A stretch of 64,000 nucleotides of DNA. Source: Aldrovandia affinis (lineage: Eukaryota; Chordata; Actinopteri; Notacanthiformes; Halosauridae). Each line of letters opens with the position of its first letter. Within the stretch, counting starts at the first letter, position 1. The DNA lies in the NCBI GenBank assembly GCA_029706075.1, contig JAINUG010000031.1, positions 3,331,001-3,395,000 of the forward strand, given 5' to 3'. Position numbers and translations under genes: made by a program. The notes beneath the pieces were generated by a model that saw only the letters and a program-made list of their open reading frames with translations, had not been told where the DNA came from and ran no database searches. Below are positions 9,284-22,200 of this stretch, piece by piece.

Positions 9284-11470
9284 TCATACACATACACACA
9301 CACCTTTAACATGTGTATCCCATATACATACTCTCAACAAGAGGATGATATCAAGGGGAATTGCATTAAAGAGATTTGAAGATTAGGGGTGTGCTAATCG
9401 AAAGGTAGATTACAAGTTGATCCATCTGGTGGTGGGTCTTGGGAACTGCATCCTCTGACACAATCTTTTTGTGGAGTCAGTACTTCAGAGCCATGTAATA
9501 CCTTTTGATGTTAAAAGCCCATTCTGAAAAAGTGAGCACAAAAAGTTTATTTAGCCATGTATTTAGTCCTCTTGAATAAATTATTCGGAACTTTCCATTT
9601 ATGGCTATACATTTCTACATATTTGTGAAGATATATGAATATATTGGGGATAAATATGACATTTTTCAGGAGTGCTGTAAACAAAATGGTCAAGGTGAGT
9701 GGTGAACACAATGAAACATTCAAACTTTAAGGGTGTAGATCAGTGGCAGCTTCTCAGAGGAGGCAAGGAGGTTAATTCCAGATTTTTTTTCTTGTTACAT
9801 AATTTAAAATGCATAAATTGTTTGCGCTGACTGCTGTAATTTTGACCTGAAAATTCATATTTGGCGAAATAGCGCCCACTTGTCTACTAACAAGGTCAAG
9901 TCGTCCTGTGGAAGACTGGCTACCCGTTGAAATCAATTAGAAAATTTGATTTCAATAGAAGTCAATGGGACGAATTTTCTGGCTCTGATTGGATGATAAC
10001 GAGTTTTACGTATTTGATTATAGGCACGCCTGGAATATGGGATTCCACTGTTGCCAAATCCGTTTATAATAAGCGACTGTGGACTTGTTTTTTTCCGAGT
10101 CACTTGAGAAATTCGAGAGTCACGAGTTGCGTTTTTTTTTGCTTTGTTTTTAAAATGTGATTACTTATTAAGGGAAATCCTATACTATATGCATTTATGA
10201 TAACTATTTTCCCAGATGTATAAATGTGTGTATCCCCCTCACACACACACCCTATTGGAGGCTCACGTTGTCATTTTTGTCATTATCCTATCGTAGTTGG
10301 TATTAATGGAAAAAACCCCACCCATTATCCAGAATTCTCGCCATTTCACCGAAACCCACGCCAATTGTGATTTGGGGAAATTATAGCCTACTGACAGCAT
10401 GGGGACAAAAAGTGGGCAAAGTATGGAAAAAAAACTATCAGTTTATAAACTGCTGTGTGTGTGTGTGTAGCAGCATATGGGTTAATAGTGTTGGGCTTGT
10501 TTTTGAAGACGAGGTTGCTTATTTGTCTTATTTGTCTCGCGAGAGTTCTGTTTAATGTTCAGTATTGAATGCACTTTTTTTATCCAGCACGTTACATTTC
10601 CTTTAATATTGTAGATATATCGTTTTTACTCGGTCTAATTTATATCCAATCTCATTATGCCGTATAGCCTAATGGGCGAATATGGCGGAAATTTGTATGG
10701 ATATGGATTATTGACAACTACATTGTTTTGTTTATATAACATAAAATAGGCTATGTTCACCTACCCATTATGTGATTATGATAAAGCAAAGCAGGGTGGT
10801 GACAATGATTGCCCAGCAATTCATTTCTATCATAATAACTTTGCAAGATGCATTTGTGGAAAGAAAATGTGAAATTGCTTTTGAAACGCTTTAAAACAGT
10901 TGGCATGCTCTCGCCGGCCTCCTCAGCTTTACAACCCACCATCCGCTACTGGTGTTGGTAGATGAGGTCAGTGTTACTGTGTAGCGCCGGATAAACTGGG
11001 TAAGGTGTTCCCTCTACTGGCCACGCATTAAAAACGAGTTTATAGCAAAGAATGTTGAAAAGGCAGCCATTTTCAAGGCTTGTTGCCTTTTTCTCCGTTT
11101 GTCTCAGTATGTAATTCGTTTTGGAAATGGCACGAACACTTAATTTTTTTAGATTTATATAATTTATTTACATATGAAATAAATGGGAAATCCATTTTAT
11201 TTATGGAATTTATTTACGTATTAAGTCATTTGGCCCAGCAGCTTCAGCTCCCCACCTGTAATATTCTATGTACATGGACAGAAGGTGGGGAAATTATTAA
11301 TCTATTAATTTTTATGAATATTATTTCTTTATTTTTAAATTATGTTAAATTAAACTTAAAAGAACACTATGCATGGCAGCATATATGTCATTTATTGCAA
11401 TACAGATATATACATTAAATTAAGCAATTTAGGTTTACCTCAACAGAGATTTGACCCTCCAACCCTCTTG
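9284..11470. other. Spacer between the inverted arms
   Basis: 2.19 kb separating the two arms. Apart from the candidate hAT element it is A+T-rich, with short CA runs near 9290 and 10240, and no gene is visible. Confidence 0.6.
9741..10951. mobile_element. Candidate non-autonomous hAT element
   Basis: The left end CAGTGGCAGC and right end GCTACTG (reverse complement CAGTAGCGG) form short imperfect terminal inverted repeats of hAT type. They are flanked by GTGTAGAT (9733-9740) and GTGTTGGT (10952-10959), matching at 6 of 8 positions, the 8-bp target duplication length of hAT. A GAGGAGGC-like subterminal motif is mirrored near the right end. No transposase is encoded. The element sits entirely within the spacer of the large inverted repeat. 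Confidence 0.45.
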
Positions 11471-11928
11471 TTTTATAAATTGGCTCCAAACATTGCCTTT
11501 TAATTTAAAATGGATACAAAGGCCCTCTGGTGGTAGCACACACTCAGCCAGTGTGTGAATGTCAACCTCTGTGAAATAACCCTCCATTTCTTCAGCTCAG
11601 TTTTCTTTTGTTACATTATTATTTCAATGCAATGTTATTTTGAGTACCTCCCCCACAAAACATAAAAATAAACAATACTAATTATATAATAATACCTCTT
11701 CAAACTACATCTGTGCAACCACAACCTGCACTCTCCTGCCTTTTAGCACAATTTAGGATTTGAGCTTCTGTTCTGCTTACTGCCGTTTTGTGAGATTGAT
11801 ATAATAGCACTTTTTCTATTTGTTTGTTTTATATTTACACTTGAAGGCAACAGTGTGTATCATGGCAATGCTTTAATCAGTTTTCATCGAGCCTTATCAG
11901 ATGCTCTATTCTGTAAGTCACTCCGGAT
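11471..11928 (-). repeat. Right arm of the ~460-bp inverted repeat
   Basis: Inverted counterpart of 8824-9283. Both ends are sharp: beyond 11470 and 11928 the match is lost at once. Confidence 0.9.
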
Positions 11929-12785
11929 GAAACCCCAGCATTTAGACTGTACACTGCAATTCAACGGCACCTTGAATGAATCAACTGCAGTATAACATTG
12001 ATCTTATCTGCTCCAGGGACAATATGGATGTTCAATGCCATATAGTGCCAGTGGCAGGGGTTTTTTTTTTTTTGCCAAACATGAGAACTGACTTATCCAG
12101 AACTAACCATCATTACAGCCGGGAGAAAGTAGCGATTCCACTGCCTTAACATCATCACCATATCATCATTAGTTATTTGCTGCGAGTGTATATCGAAGTA
12201 GAAGGATGGATTAAACAAATCCAGCATTGATTGAAACGGAGAAAGAAAAGTGTCCACATTTACCTCTAGGGGAACGCACAGGAGATATACAGTATGTTAA
12301 TAAAGTAGGAATCTGCCAAGAAGAATACACAACAGGTGATATAATGTACATCTGCCAGTTGACCCCCTGTTTGAAGAAAAATACATTTTGCCAGAAACAT
12401 TCTGAGACAATGGCTTTTTTTGTATTGTGAGGGTTTTTGAGCACTTCAGATTGAGCTGCAGGTCTTTGTTTTCACACAACTGATCAGCATTTATAGAACA
12501 CTGAACAATCCTCTGATTGTCTTCGCCTGTTTTTCAGATTCCTTTTTGTTGTTCCACAACAAAACCCTTTTGCCCTCTCTGACAAAGAAAACACACTTCG
12601 GAATGGCCAAACAGACCAGACACTTCCTGCTCTTCGGATTTTGCACCGTGGCTGGGGAAGGGTTGATCTTGGAGTTGTTGAGGTCGCTCTGATGGGAAGT
12701 TACAGCTTATTATTGATGGAAGCAATGGGTTTTAAGATTGTGTGGAAGCAATGTCTTTGAAGAGTGTATCCCCAGGTGAGCAGGC

Positions 12786-12856
<71 letters not shown>

Positions 12857-14511
12857 ACTGGTGTTTCAACTGAACTCATAGAGACCTACCTTTGAGCTCA
12901 CTACAGAAGCCTTCCTACACCCCCGATATGTAGTTACTGGTCACGTTGTTGACCATTTATATCTTTCAACAAACTCTTTGTCTTTGGTCTGTTCCAGTTG
13001 ACCATGTGACATTCTTGCACCCCATGTGCAGGTAGTACATTAGTATATTTTATTGTACAGAATCAATTTTTAAGCAAACCTTTTATTTTCCTTTTGCTTT
13101 GTTTGGTTTCACATTATTATCAAGTCTGATGGTAGGATAGCTTCATTTTCAACTTGTCCACGGTTAAATTGACTTCAATTGTTAAATTGTGATATTGAGG
13201 GTAAAAGGCCATCCATATACATGTTACAACATGTAGATTTCAAATAGCCCAATGTCAATAAACACTACATCAATATGAGGTATGTCTTTTTACAAGCATA
13301 CAGTGAAGTCCAGAAGTGCGTGTATGCATGGTTAGTGTTACCATTATATTTTTTTACGACAGGACACCGTGGCTGTGTGCGCGTTTATCTTGAACGGGTG
13401 AGTCCAGTGACCGCCGGGACAGCTGTGCTGGACACAAGCAGAGGAATCGTCTCATAAATCTGAAGGCGACTGTGGCTGAAAACACGGCTGTGTGCTAACA
13501 GGAAGTGGGAATGTAAATCCAAACGCGCCACTGCATCTGGAGAGTGACGTGGTGAAGCGTTAACCCTTTCTGCCCACGGGGTCTGTGACACCTTACCCCC
13601 TCAGCCCAGCTGAACAGGGCCTCTCTCCAGCAACGCTCCGTCATGGGTCATGTTGTTCCAAGGACATCCTGCGTTTATCTTGCTGAAAGGTTCGGCAGAA
13701 ATTACTGTAAATCTATACTCACACATAGATTTACAGTACATTGGTGAGGAATAGGGCTTTTCCATTGTCCATTTGGAGGGCTTGCATCCTTTAATTAATG
13801 AAAGGACATCCTTTAAAACCACGTCAAAGTACATGTTTGGCTTCTGGTTGACATTCAGTCCTGGGTTTATCGTAAAATGTGAGGAATACACCTTTCCCTT
13901 GTCGTCTGGGAGGGGCTGCGTCCGTGAGGAAGATTACGCCCTTGTTTCACAAAGAAGGGATGGAGGGGGTTTCATGAATGGATCGCGCCACACAATGAGC
14001 TGTGCTACCGTACTTAACTACTCTGACCCGTTCCAGCCTCGCTCCCGGATGTGTTGCACAACCTAATTGACTGGATGTGAACTTCCTCAGGGTAGGATGC
14101 CAATTAGTTATAACTCCTGAGCAGGTCGGTTCGCTCTCTGGGGAGCTGACGCATAGGGTGGGGTCGGCACACGCTGAGTGGACAGGAAGTGATGTCTCTC
14201 TGCTCCTTTGACGCGGAACGGAGAAAACAATGGGTCAAATGCAACGAGCGGCTTAAAATGGGCCAGCTCTGTGGGAAAGGCTCACTGAGCATGCTCCACG
14301 GGTCCGTGAGACAGTGCGCACACATGCCAGGGCTCCCCTCTCCTGGGAAGGGACCAGAGTACATTTTCTTGCTGGCCACCTCTGGGGAGAGAGAGTTGCA
14401 TACAGTCGTTCTGAATTGCGCTTATGAACGCAGCTGTGAACCAACCCTCTGTTTTTGCAGAGTCAGTGAAAAGATTAGGTTTTTTTCGAACATGGGAACA
14501 GCTACCCAGTG

Positions 14512-14546
<35 letters not shown>

Positions 14547-17500
14547 GTGCCTTGGCTGTATGTATGTCTCTGTGTGCGTGTGTATTTGGGAATTAGGGCG
14601 GGGGCTGGGGGGGATTTAAGGAGTATGTACGTCTGCAGACAGGTTGTAAAGCTGAAGAGACACTGCGCAGATGCTGGGGGGAAGGGACTCTGAACCCCCT
14701 GATTTTGACAGGCTGCATGCGCGTCTGCCTGGCTGTTTATGGCCCTGCTGTCCTAGGGGGGCCAGGGATCTCACTGACGTAACTCTCTTTTTATTGCTCT
14801 GCGCAGATAAGGGCTGTGACATCAGCGGCTTCGGTCATCGTTTACTCTGCCTGTCCGAAATTGGGCCAAGAGCGGGGCGGCCACAGTGGCACTGCGTTCG
14901 GGCCTACAAACGTGGGTCTGCTCAGCAGTGACGTCAGCTGCGTCGCTGTTGTTTTTGGCCTCACCGCTGTATCCTTTTCGTTTTGCTCCGCGTGCATTTT
15001 TACATTTTATATTTAGCACTGATGTGAAAGCCGAGGCACTAGTGCAAACTTGTGAAGGGAATCGAGAAAAATATGTACAGAAATAAGTGACTTTGCTGGA
15101 TCAAAGGAGATCATTTTATCTGGACACTGTTTGCTGTGAGACAGAAATAATACTCTGTGATATTCTCTCTTTACGTTTTGTGAGGTGCCTGAGTATCTGG
15201 CTTATAGGCACAGCACGTACTGGAAAACCTGTAAACCCCTCATAAACACCCGTACTTTTTCAACAAGACGGGTGCATGTTCGAGGCCAGACTTGCCCTTG
15301 CGCATTTTGAACACAGCCATGAACGCAGAGCTACTGCCTGCAGGAAGCGCTCTGATTGGAGACCTTTGATATGGGCCTCAGCACATGGTGTGCAGGGAAA
15401 TTACGCGCAAGACTACTGGGTTTAATCTGGCTGCTCTATTGGGGTGTCCAGAGAAAGAACCATTACTTCCAGGCTGTCCCACTAAATCAGGACCTGATCA
15501 AGGGGAGAGCCGAGGATTTGGGCCTTTTGAAGTGTGGCGGCAGTCCATTACATAGAAATCGGAAATGTCAGGGGATTGTGGTGGATCTTGCCAGTTTTTT
15601 TGCAAATCTAACCCCTGGAATGACACATTGGAATCTGTTCTCTTTTTTTGTAGGTTTAAGGTTTACTTTAAATTCTACTTTAAATGAATATTGACCTTTG
15701 CCTACACAGTCCTACTCTTAATTCAAGTTAAAGTGGCAAATTCTAGTATACTAAATGCAGTAATTATGTGTTATACTGCACAGCCACACTTTTCCTCTTT
15801 TACAAATGAGGGAACTTGATGGTGGGGTGATTGCAAGCAGAGTAATAATTTTGCATCTCTATAAAGCAGACATTCACACCCAATAGCATCTCAAAGCAAA
15901 ACCATGTGTTTCAGATAGATATTGTCTGGACTATGCTACTGACCCCCTTCTTATTCTGTCTGAGCTGGTCTGGAATGTCCTTGTCCTAAGTATGCTTTCA
16001 CTGTGTCATGTGTAATAAACATATTCTTTCCATTAAACTTTCCAATTTTACAGTGCAAGCTCCAGACCAAACAAAATAGCATACAATAACAAAACAACAG
16101 TACATCGACAAAAACATTCACAAATGTGTATTGAACATACATACATACATCTATGCATTTCTCAAGGAGAAATAATTAGAATGGCAGTTAAGTGTTACTA
16201 AATATACATTATGAATGTATAATTAGGCAATTAAGATAATTATATAAAGTACATTTTATAAAGCATCATTTTTTATCATGTAGTGCCAAAACTAGTCTGG
16301 GACAAAAAGAGATACATAAATAAATAATTTGGGAGTAGCCAAGAATGAATTTATTTCATAATTCATTGTTTGGTAAGTATTTAAGGAGAGAGGGTGAGTG
16401 GAGTTCACAAGATGCTTCTAGTTTGTAACCTAGGAAATCAGTTCCAGGTGCTTTTTGTCATTCATACAGTGCTGCGCATTTCAGTGGTATTATATTGGAC
16501 AGTTGTTCTTCTACTAATTTGGCAAGGTCTTTTGCAACATCCCACCAGCCAGATAAAGTCTTTCATCTCTTTGGCATCTTGTGGACGGAGCCCGCTTTGC
16601 AAAGCCAGAACCAGACGAGGGGACCCAACATCTCCCACCCTCCAGTGCTCCAGCGGACTCTATACATTGTATATTATTGTAAGGGCAGTCATAAGATCAT
16701 CCCTACCCCTAAATGAGGGCGCTTTGCGTGAGTTGTGACTGCAGATGAAAGGCATAGATCAGACAGAGACACATAAATACATGCGCGTCCAGACGAGGTC
16801 GTAGGAGTGGGGGAGAGGAGAGTACATGTAGTTTTGACATGAGTTAAGCCCCCCTGCAGCTCTGGGCAGTTCCTCACTGGCCCTCAAAGACTAATGTCCG
16901 CTCTTTGTTTTGGTGCGTTTTTGCTGGTGTTGAACATGATGTCATCTCTGGAACAGGGAAGAAAACAGGAGAACAGAAATACAGGGGTTGGGATAATATA
17001 TCCCTTTATCTGGTTGTCATGTCATTAATTAAGTAGAGGTGGGAGGGTGTTTTCATTAAAATACATTCCCAGGATGCTATTGCTATCAGTGGTGTACAAT
17101 GGAGCAGAGAGCGTAGCTGTGAGTAGGGGGCTTGGCTTTTGTGAGCAAAGGCAGACACACTCCCAGAGTTGGGATGGAGGAGAGGTGCATGAAGTGCAGG
17201 CAGTTGTGGGTGCCCAGGCTATTGATCAAACAAAGTGATAATGGATCAATTCCTTCACTGCCTACGTCTCCCTTAAGTCATCCATCTCTATCGATATGAA
17301 GGCAGGTGCGGAAAGAGAGACATGATTGGGTTAACATGGAGAGCGGACTTGGTGGCCTGAGACGCAGATGTTGGGCTTCCTGCCTGTAGCCATCAGTAAC
17401 GCTGGCAAACCCCTCTCAGTCCAAACGTGTAGGCTCTGACCCTCTGACCTGATTAATAGTCCTGATGAGAGAGAGTTTAAAGTGCTGGCACTGCTACAGT

Positions 17501-18260
17501 CCTCCTGATAACCTGCGCTGTAGATTCCTGAAGAATTCTTTGGGTGGTCTGCAGCCCTGCTAATGTCAAAGTTCTGGTTTTTGAGGGGCTGTAAAATAAT
17601 TGACAAAAATAAATTTTGCTGATCATGAAACGTATCTGTGCTATGTCTAGTTCACCTTATCAGTGCCATAACATTACCCATGAGAAACCCTTTCATCTGG
17701 CCCAGGTTCTGCAAGGGTTCTTTCCCCTTATTCAGGTATTCTAGGGTTATCTTTAAGCTTACTGGCAGGAACAGTCACAAGAAAGACATTGGCAGTGCTC
17801 TTTATACAAATGCCTTTACTGAAGCTGGTTTGGCTTCACTTTAGATTTGTGAGATGGAATGGTAACATGTGGATCAGTTTTCCATGTTCTTGACATTTCG
17901 TCATGTCTTCTTGTGAGTCAGAGGCTCCTGGATTCCTGTTGTTATGGATGCGTTCTTAAATGGTTTTAAAATAACAAACATGATATTACTGACTGTAACA
18001 TCTGTGAATACATATACCAACAAGTTCATTCTAATGGTGCATAAGTTAGAGTATAGTTCAGGAGTATGGGTGCCTGCTAATAAAAAATGTGGTTGGTTCA
18101 TTCCCAGGTGGCTAAATAAGTGAAAGTGATTGCCATGAGCGCAGACCGGGCCCTATAGCTGAGACATCGCAGGTTCAAGCCTCTACTATATCATTAGTTA
18201 ACTATGACCTTGTGACTGTAGCAGCGGGTCCCAGAGGCTGGGTGAGTTTAAGTCATCCAA
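11929..18260. other. Gene-free interval with GT microsatellites
   Basis: I find no exon, RNA gene or well-preserved transposon. The stretch holds a long GT microsatellite, a poly-T run near 12061, a perfect 13-bp hairpin at 13703-13738, a second short GT run near 14510-14548 and a relatively G+C-rich patch at 14.7-15.0 kb. A weak box-B-like GGTTCAAGCC near 18171 could be a decayed SINE head. Confidence 0.5.
12788..12855. repeat. (TG)n microsatellite
   Basis: About 34 uninterrupted TG dinucleotides. Confidence 0.98.
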
Positions 18261-18263
18261 GTT

Positions 18264-19276
18264 TCTTTGAGACATACACCAAGTCACTTGGTTCTGTTAT
18301 CTCTGCTCATGGTTTTTCCTATCACTGTTATGCCGATGACACTCAACTCTTTCTCACCACCTGAAGCTGAACCTGGGGAAGACAGAGCTGCTCTTCCTCC
18401 CAGCGAAGGGCTCCCCAATGATTGATGTGTCAATCACCATTGAAGGCTCCATAGTGTCTCCGTCCCAGTCTGCCAGGAGTCTTGGAGTGACCCTGGACAA
18501 CCAGCTGTGCTTCTCGGGCCACATTGCAGCGATCACTTGGACTTGCCAATTCTCCCTCCACAACATCTGGAGGATCTGACCGTTCCTCACCCAAGAGGCC
18601 ACTCAACTCCTGGTCCAGGCGCTGGTGATCTCACATCTGGACTACTGCAATTCCTTGCTGGCAGGCCTACCGGCCTGTGCCATCAAGCCACTGCAACTAG
18701 TCCAGAATGCTGCCGCTCGTCTGGTGTTCAACCAGCCGAAGTTCACCCACGTCACCCCTCTACTCTCCTCTCTGCACTGGCTCCCCATCGCAGCATGCAT
18801 CAGATTCAAATCACTGGTGCTTGCTTTTCAAGCGGCTAGAGGTACTGCTCCCCCGTACCTCCAGTCACTCATCACTCCCTCCACCCCAGCCAGACCCCTC
18901 CGCTCCGCCTCCTCTGGCAAACTGACTGCCCCATCCCTCCGGACGCCTGGCAGCCGCTCCTCGCGGTCTCGTCTCTTCTCTGTCCTGACCGCTCGCTGGT
19001 GGAACGACCTTCCGCAATCGGTCAGGACCATCACCACTGCCTACTTGCTCAACACTATATACCCCTGCTTACTCCATTTAATAAAAAATAAAAAATAAAT
19101 AATAATAATTACTAACCTTTTCCTTCCTAGTATTACAGGTATGGTACACGGCTGCCTTACTGCACTGATCTCTTGCGCGTACTACGATTGTTCCTACCAT
19201 GTATTTATGCACATCTTGTAAGTCGCTCTGGATAAGAGCGTCTGCTAAATGCTTAAAATGTCAAATGTAATGTAAA
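18264..19276 (+). mobile_element. L2-clade LINE, 3' part with UnaL2-type tail
   Basis: The plus strand begins in the reverse transcriptase with YADDTQLF (about 18331-18354), followed by a small deletion and then KLNLGKTELLFLP and SLGVTLDNQLCF. After another stop the frame runs SHLDYCNSLLAGLP, LVFNQPKFTHVTPLL, LHWLPI and WWNDLPQSVRT, the usual C-terminal region of fish L2 proteins. The 3' UTR ends in a conserved tail (GTAAGTCGCTCTGGATAAGAG, then CGTCTGCTAAATG) and a few TGTAA-like units, as in eel UnaL2. The copy is 5'-truncated with at least two coding disruptions. The same tail is found on SINEs in this window, which L2 machinery would mobilise. Confidence 0.9.
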
Positions 19277-22200
19277 TGAGATAGCCTACCGCTGCATTAG
19301 CTCCTCCCAATGATGTGCCAGGCTCCCATAGGCTACCCCTTGTTGTCAGTGGAGAAACACCTCTCCTATGATCAGTGATAGATCTCCTGTAGTTCCGTGT
19401 GGCCTATAGTCATTGTCTATAGCCTATAGTCATTGTCTCATGGGCAAGTGCATTCGAATTTATATGTATTTTATAAAGGTAAATAAATAAATATGTTTGC
19501 TCTTCCTAAAGCTCATCCTTTGTCAAACCCGCTGAGAAAAACTGGCTCATAATTTCTTTGAGAAAATGTACTGCATGCACCCAGCTAAATGTAGCTCTGT
19601 AAATATAAAAAAAAGAAGGTAAAATGCATTTTAAAGTGATTCATTGACATTCGCTGTCAACGTGAATGTCAAGAATTCAGACAACCACACGCTTAACGCT
19701 AGAAGTATTGTTTGCTTAATATGTAATTTTCACAATTTCTGGGTGTTGATGGGATTTATATGATGCAATATTAACCATAAGGACCAAGCACCGCTTAGCA
19801 CCGCGTTACTGACACCTCACAAAGGGCCTCATTTGATGTGTTGAATGACATGAAGCAGATTGCCTTATGGAAGACTATAGCACCACTTAAACCGCACCTG
19901 AAGTGGGCATGGCCAGACTCTTTCTGTCAACCCCATTTCATTTTCCCTCACAGAAATATTACCAATACATTCCTTCACATAAAGAACAATGTTGGCATGG
20001 GATTTAAAATAATAACAATGATCACTGGGAGAACCATAAGCCTAATTAGAACATAATTTGAAATCTTCCTCCAAATTTCCTCCAGGGTTCCAGTGTTGAA
20101 AATAGCATTGTTGATCTCCTCGTTCAGTTTACTGTAAGCTATTTTGGTTTAATTGAAGCTTAACTCTAGTGGTTTAGTTTAATTTAGAAAGACTGGGGTC
20201 TCTTGGACCTCTATTCCCCCAAACTTCCAGTTCCTGCAGCTCCTCTTGGCTGTGAGCAGTGTCGTGGGAGTATTGGATTGTGGGATTGGGTCTGACTGCT
20301 CCCAGGTGGAGAATCATTTCAGGGGTGTGTGCATTGAGTTTCCTGATGGTTATCAGTTGCTCAGCCTGGAGGAAGCTTTAGTGAGTGGGAGTGTGCTAGG
20401 ACCCGCCTTACTCACACTATGCCAGAACTCTGACCAAGGCTTAACACTGCCCTGGCCACTGCTCCACCCTACTGCTCTACACACTGCTCCACCATACTGA
20501 TCTGCCCACTACTACTCTGGTTACCCGACTACTACTCCACTGTACTGATCTGACAACCACTCCACCTTGTGGCAATAGCAAGACACAAAATTGCTCCTCT
20601 GACCACTACTCAAACTCTGCTGATCTCACCAACAGTACCCAGTTGCCTGACCACTACTCCATCCTGGAGCTTAGTTCATTGCTCTTGGCCAAATACTTTG
20701 GTAGATAACAAGTTACCCAGTTGTGTTTAATGGAGATATTGAAAAATATTTAACATATAACACAGGGTTTAAGCATTTTCAGTAAATTTCTATTGAAGTA
20801 TATCTGTGTCCACCTGCTTCATTGTGGGCTACATTCCTGATACATTTATTTGGCAAAACTGTTCTGAGCACCAATGTTCAATACATAACTTATGCATGTA
20901 TTATTTATGCAATCAAAACATTTTTGTTGTTGTTTTGGGAGTCCCGGTTTCTTTGTCTGTTTCTCTCTTGTTGTTAAACCCTCTCATGCTGGAGGATCCA
21001 CATTCGCCCTGGGTTTCACCACAGTCAGCAGGGCTGTATGTTTGTGTAAGGATGATGGGCTGGCTTGGCAGCAACGTTCAGCTGAAGCTGTGGTCATGTT
21101 GTGGCTTACCTCCCTGCTGCGTTTACAGGACTTTGATGCAGCAAATCAGCAACAGGGATGCATTTTAATTAAACTTGTCTCCTTTTTTATTCTCCACATA
21201 AGGTGCAGCTGCTCTGTTACATCATCTTTTGGCCATGGAGGTGGACTTTTATCTCTCTCTCTCTCTTTCCCTCCCTCTTGCTCTTTTTCTCCCCCTCTCT
21301 CTCACACACACACATTTCAGCACTCATTATTCTCTTAAATTATGTTTCAAGGATAGTTTGTTTGGGAGACTAAACCAAGCTGAGCCAGCATTTTATCCCT
21401 CTCCCTCAAATGTGCTTAGATGGCCTATTCTAAACATCAACTTTGGCAGAGAAAGAAACTTCTGCTAAGGTCAGTGTGTTAGCACTGAGTTGCAGGTAGC
21501 ATATAATTGCTATTATACCTAACATCCTTAGTTCACAGGAGGCAGCTTTATGCAAGCTACCCAACAATGATGTTCTTTGATGTATATTTAGTCTACCTTC
21601 TGAATTACTGTCAGATGTGAGGTGTGTAAATTAATTGTTTATTGGTGAGTTCTTTGGAAGAATACAGTGCTATTTTTTCCAATCACCTGGCTCAGAGAAA
21701 GCTTATGAAAGTCTTAAGTTCTCAGAGGAAGCCGACCTGCTCTCATCAGTACTATCACATAAAGGCCTTGTATTCAGACCTGTTGTGTACCCCTTATAAA
21801 CAAACATGTTTAAGCCAAATCATCTGTTCTGGAATTTAAACTGTAACTTGTGCTACTTCTCCTCTCTGAACCCAAACACCTTCCATTAGGGCTATTTTAA
21901 TACAATGGAGAGCCGGGAGGAAGTTGCAGGAAGGAAGAATTAATAATGCATCTGTTGTAAAAACATGGACAATATCTTTGCGCATAAATATCCGTTCATT
22001 GAATTTACCATACCTAATTCATTCTTGCATGTCAAAATTCAGGATTCAATTAGCATGTGTCCTTAACTTTGACTTTGACAAATAAAGGCAAGTATTCACA
22101 CATGCACATGCACATACAGTATAGCGAGTTCAGCAATAGTCAAAAGTTTGTTGAGTCTGGGCACCATGGTAGGACAGGATATGTGTTAACTTGGTCCTTC

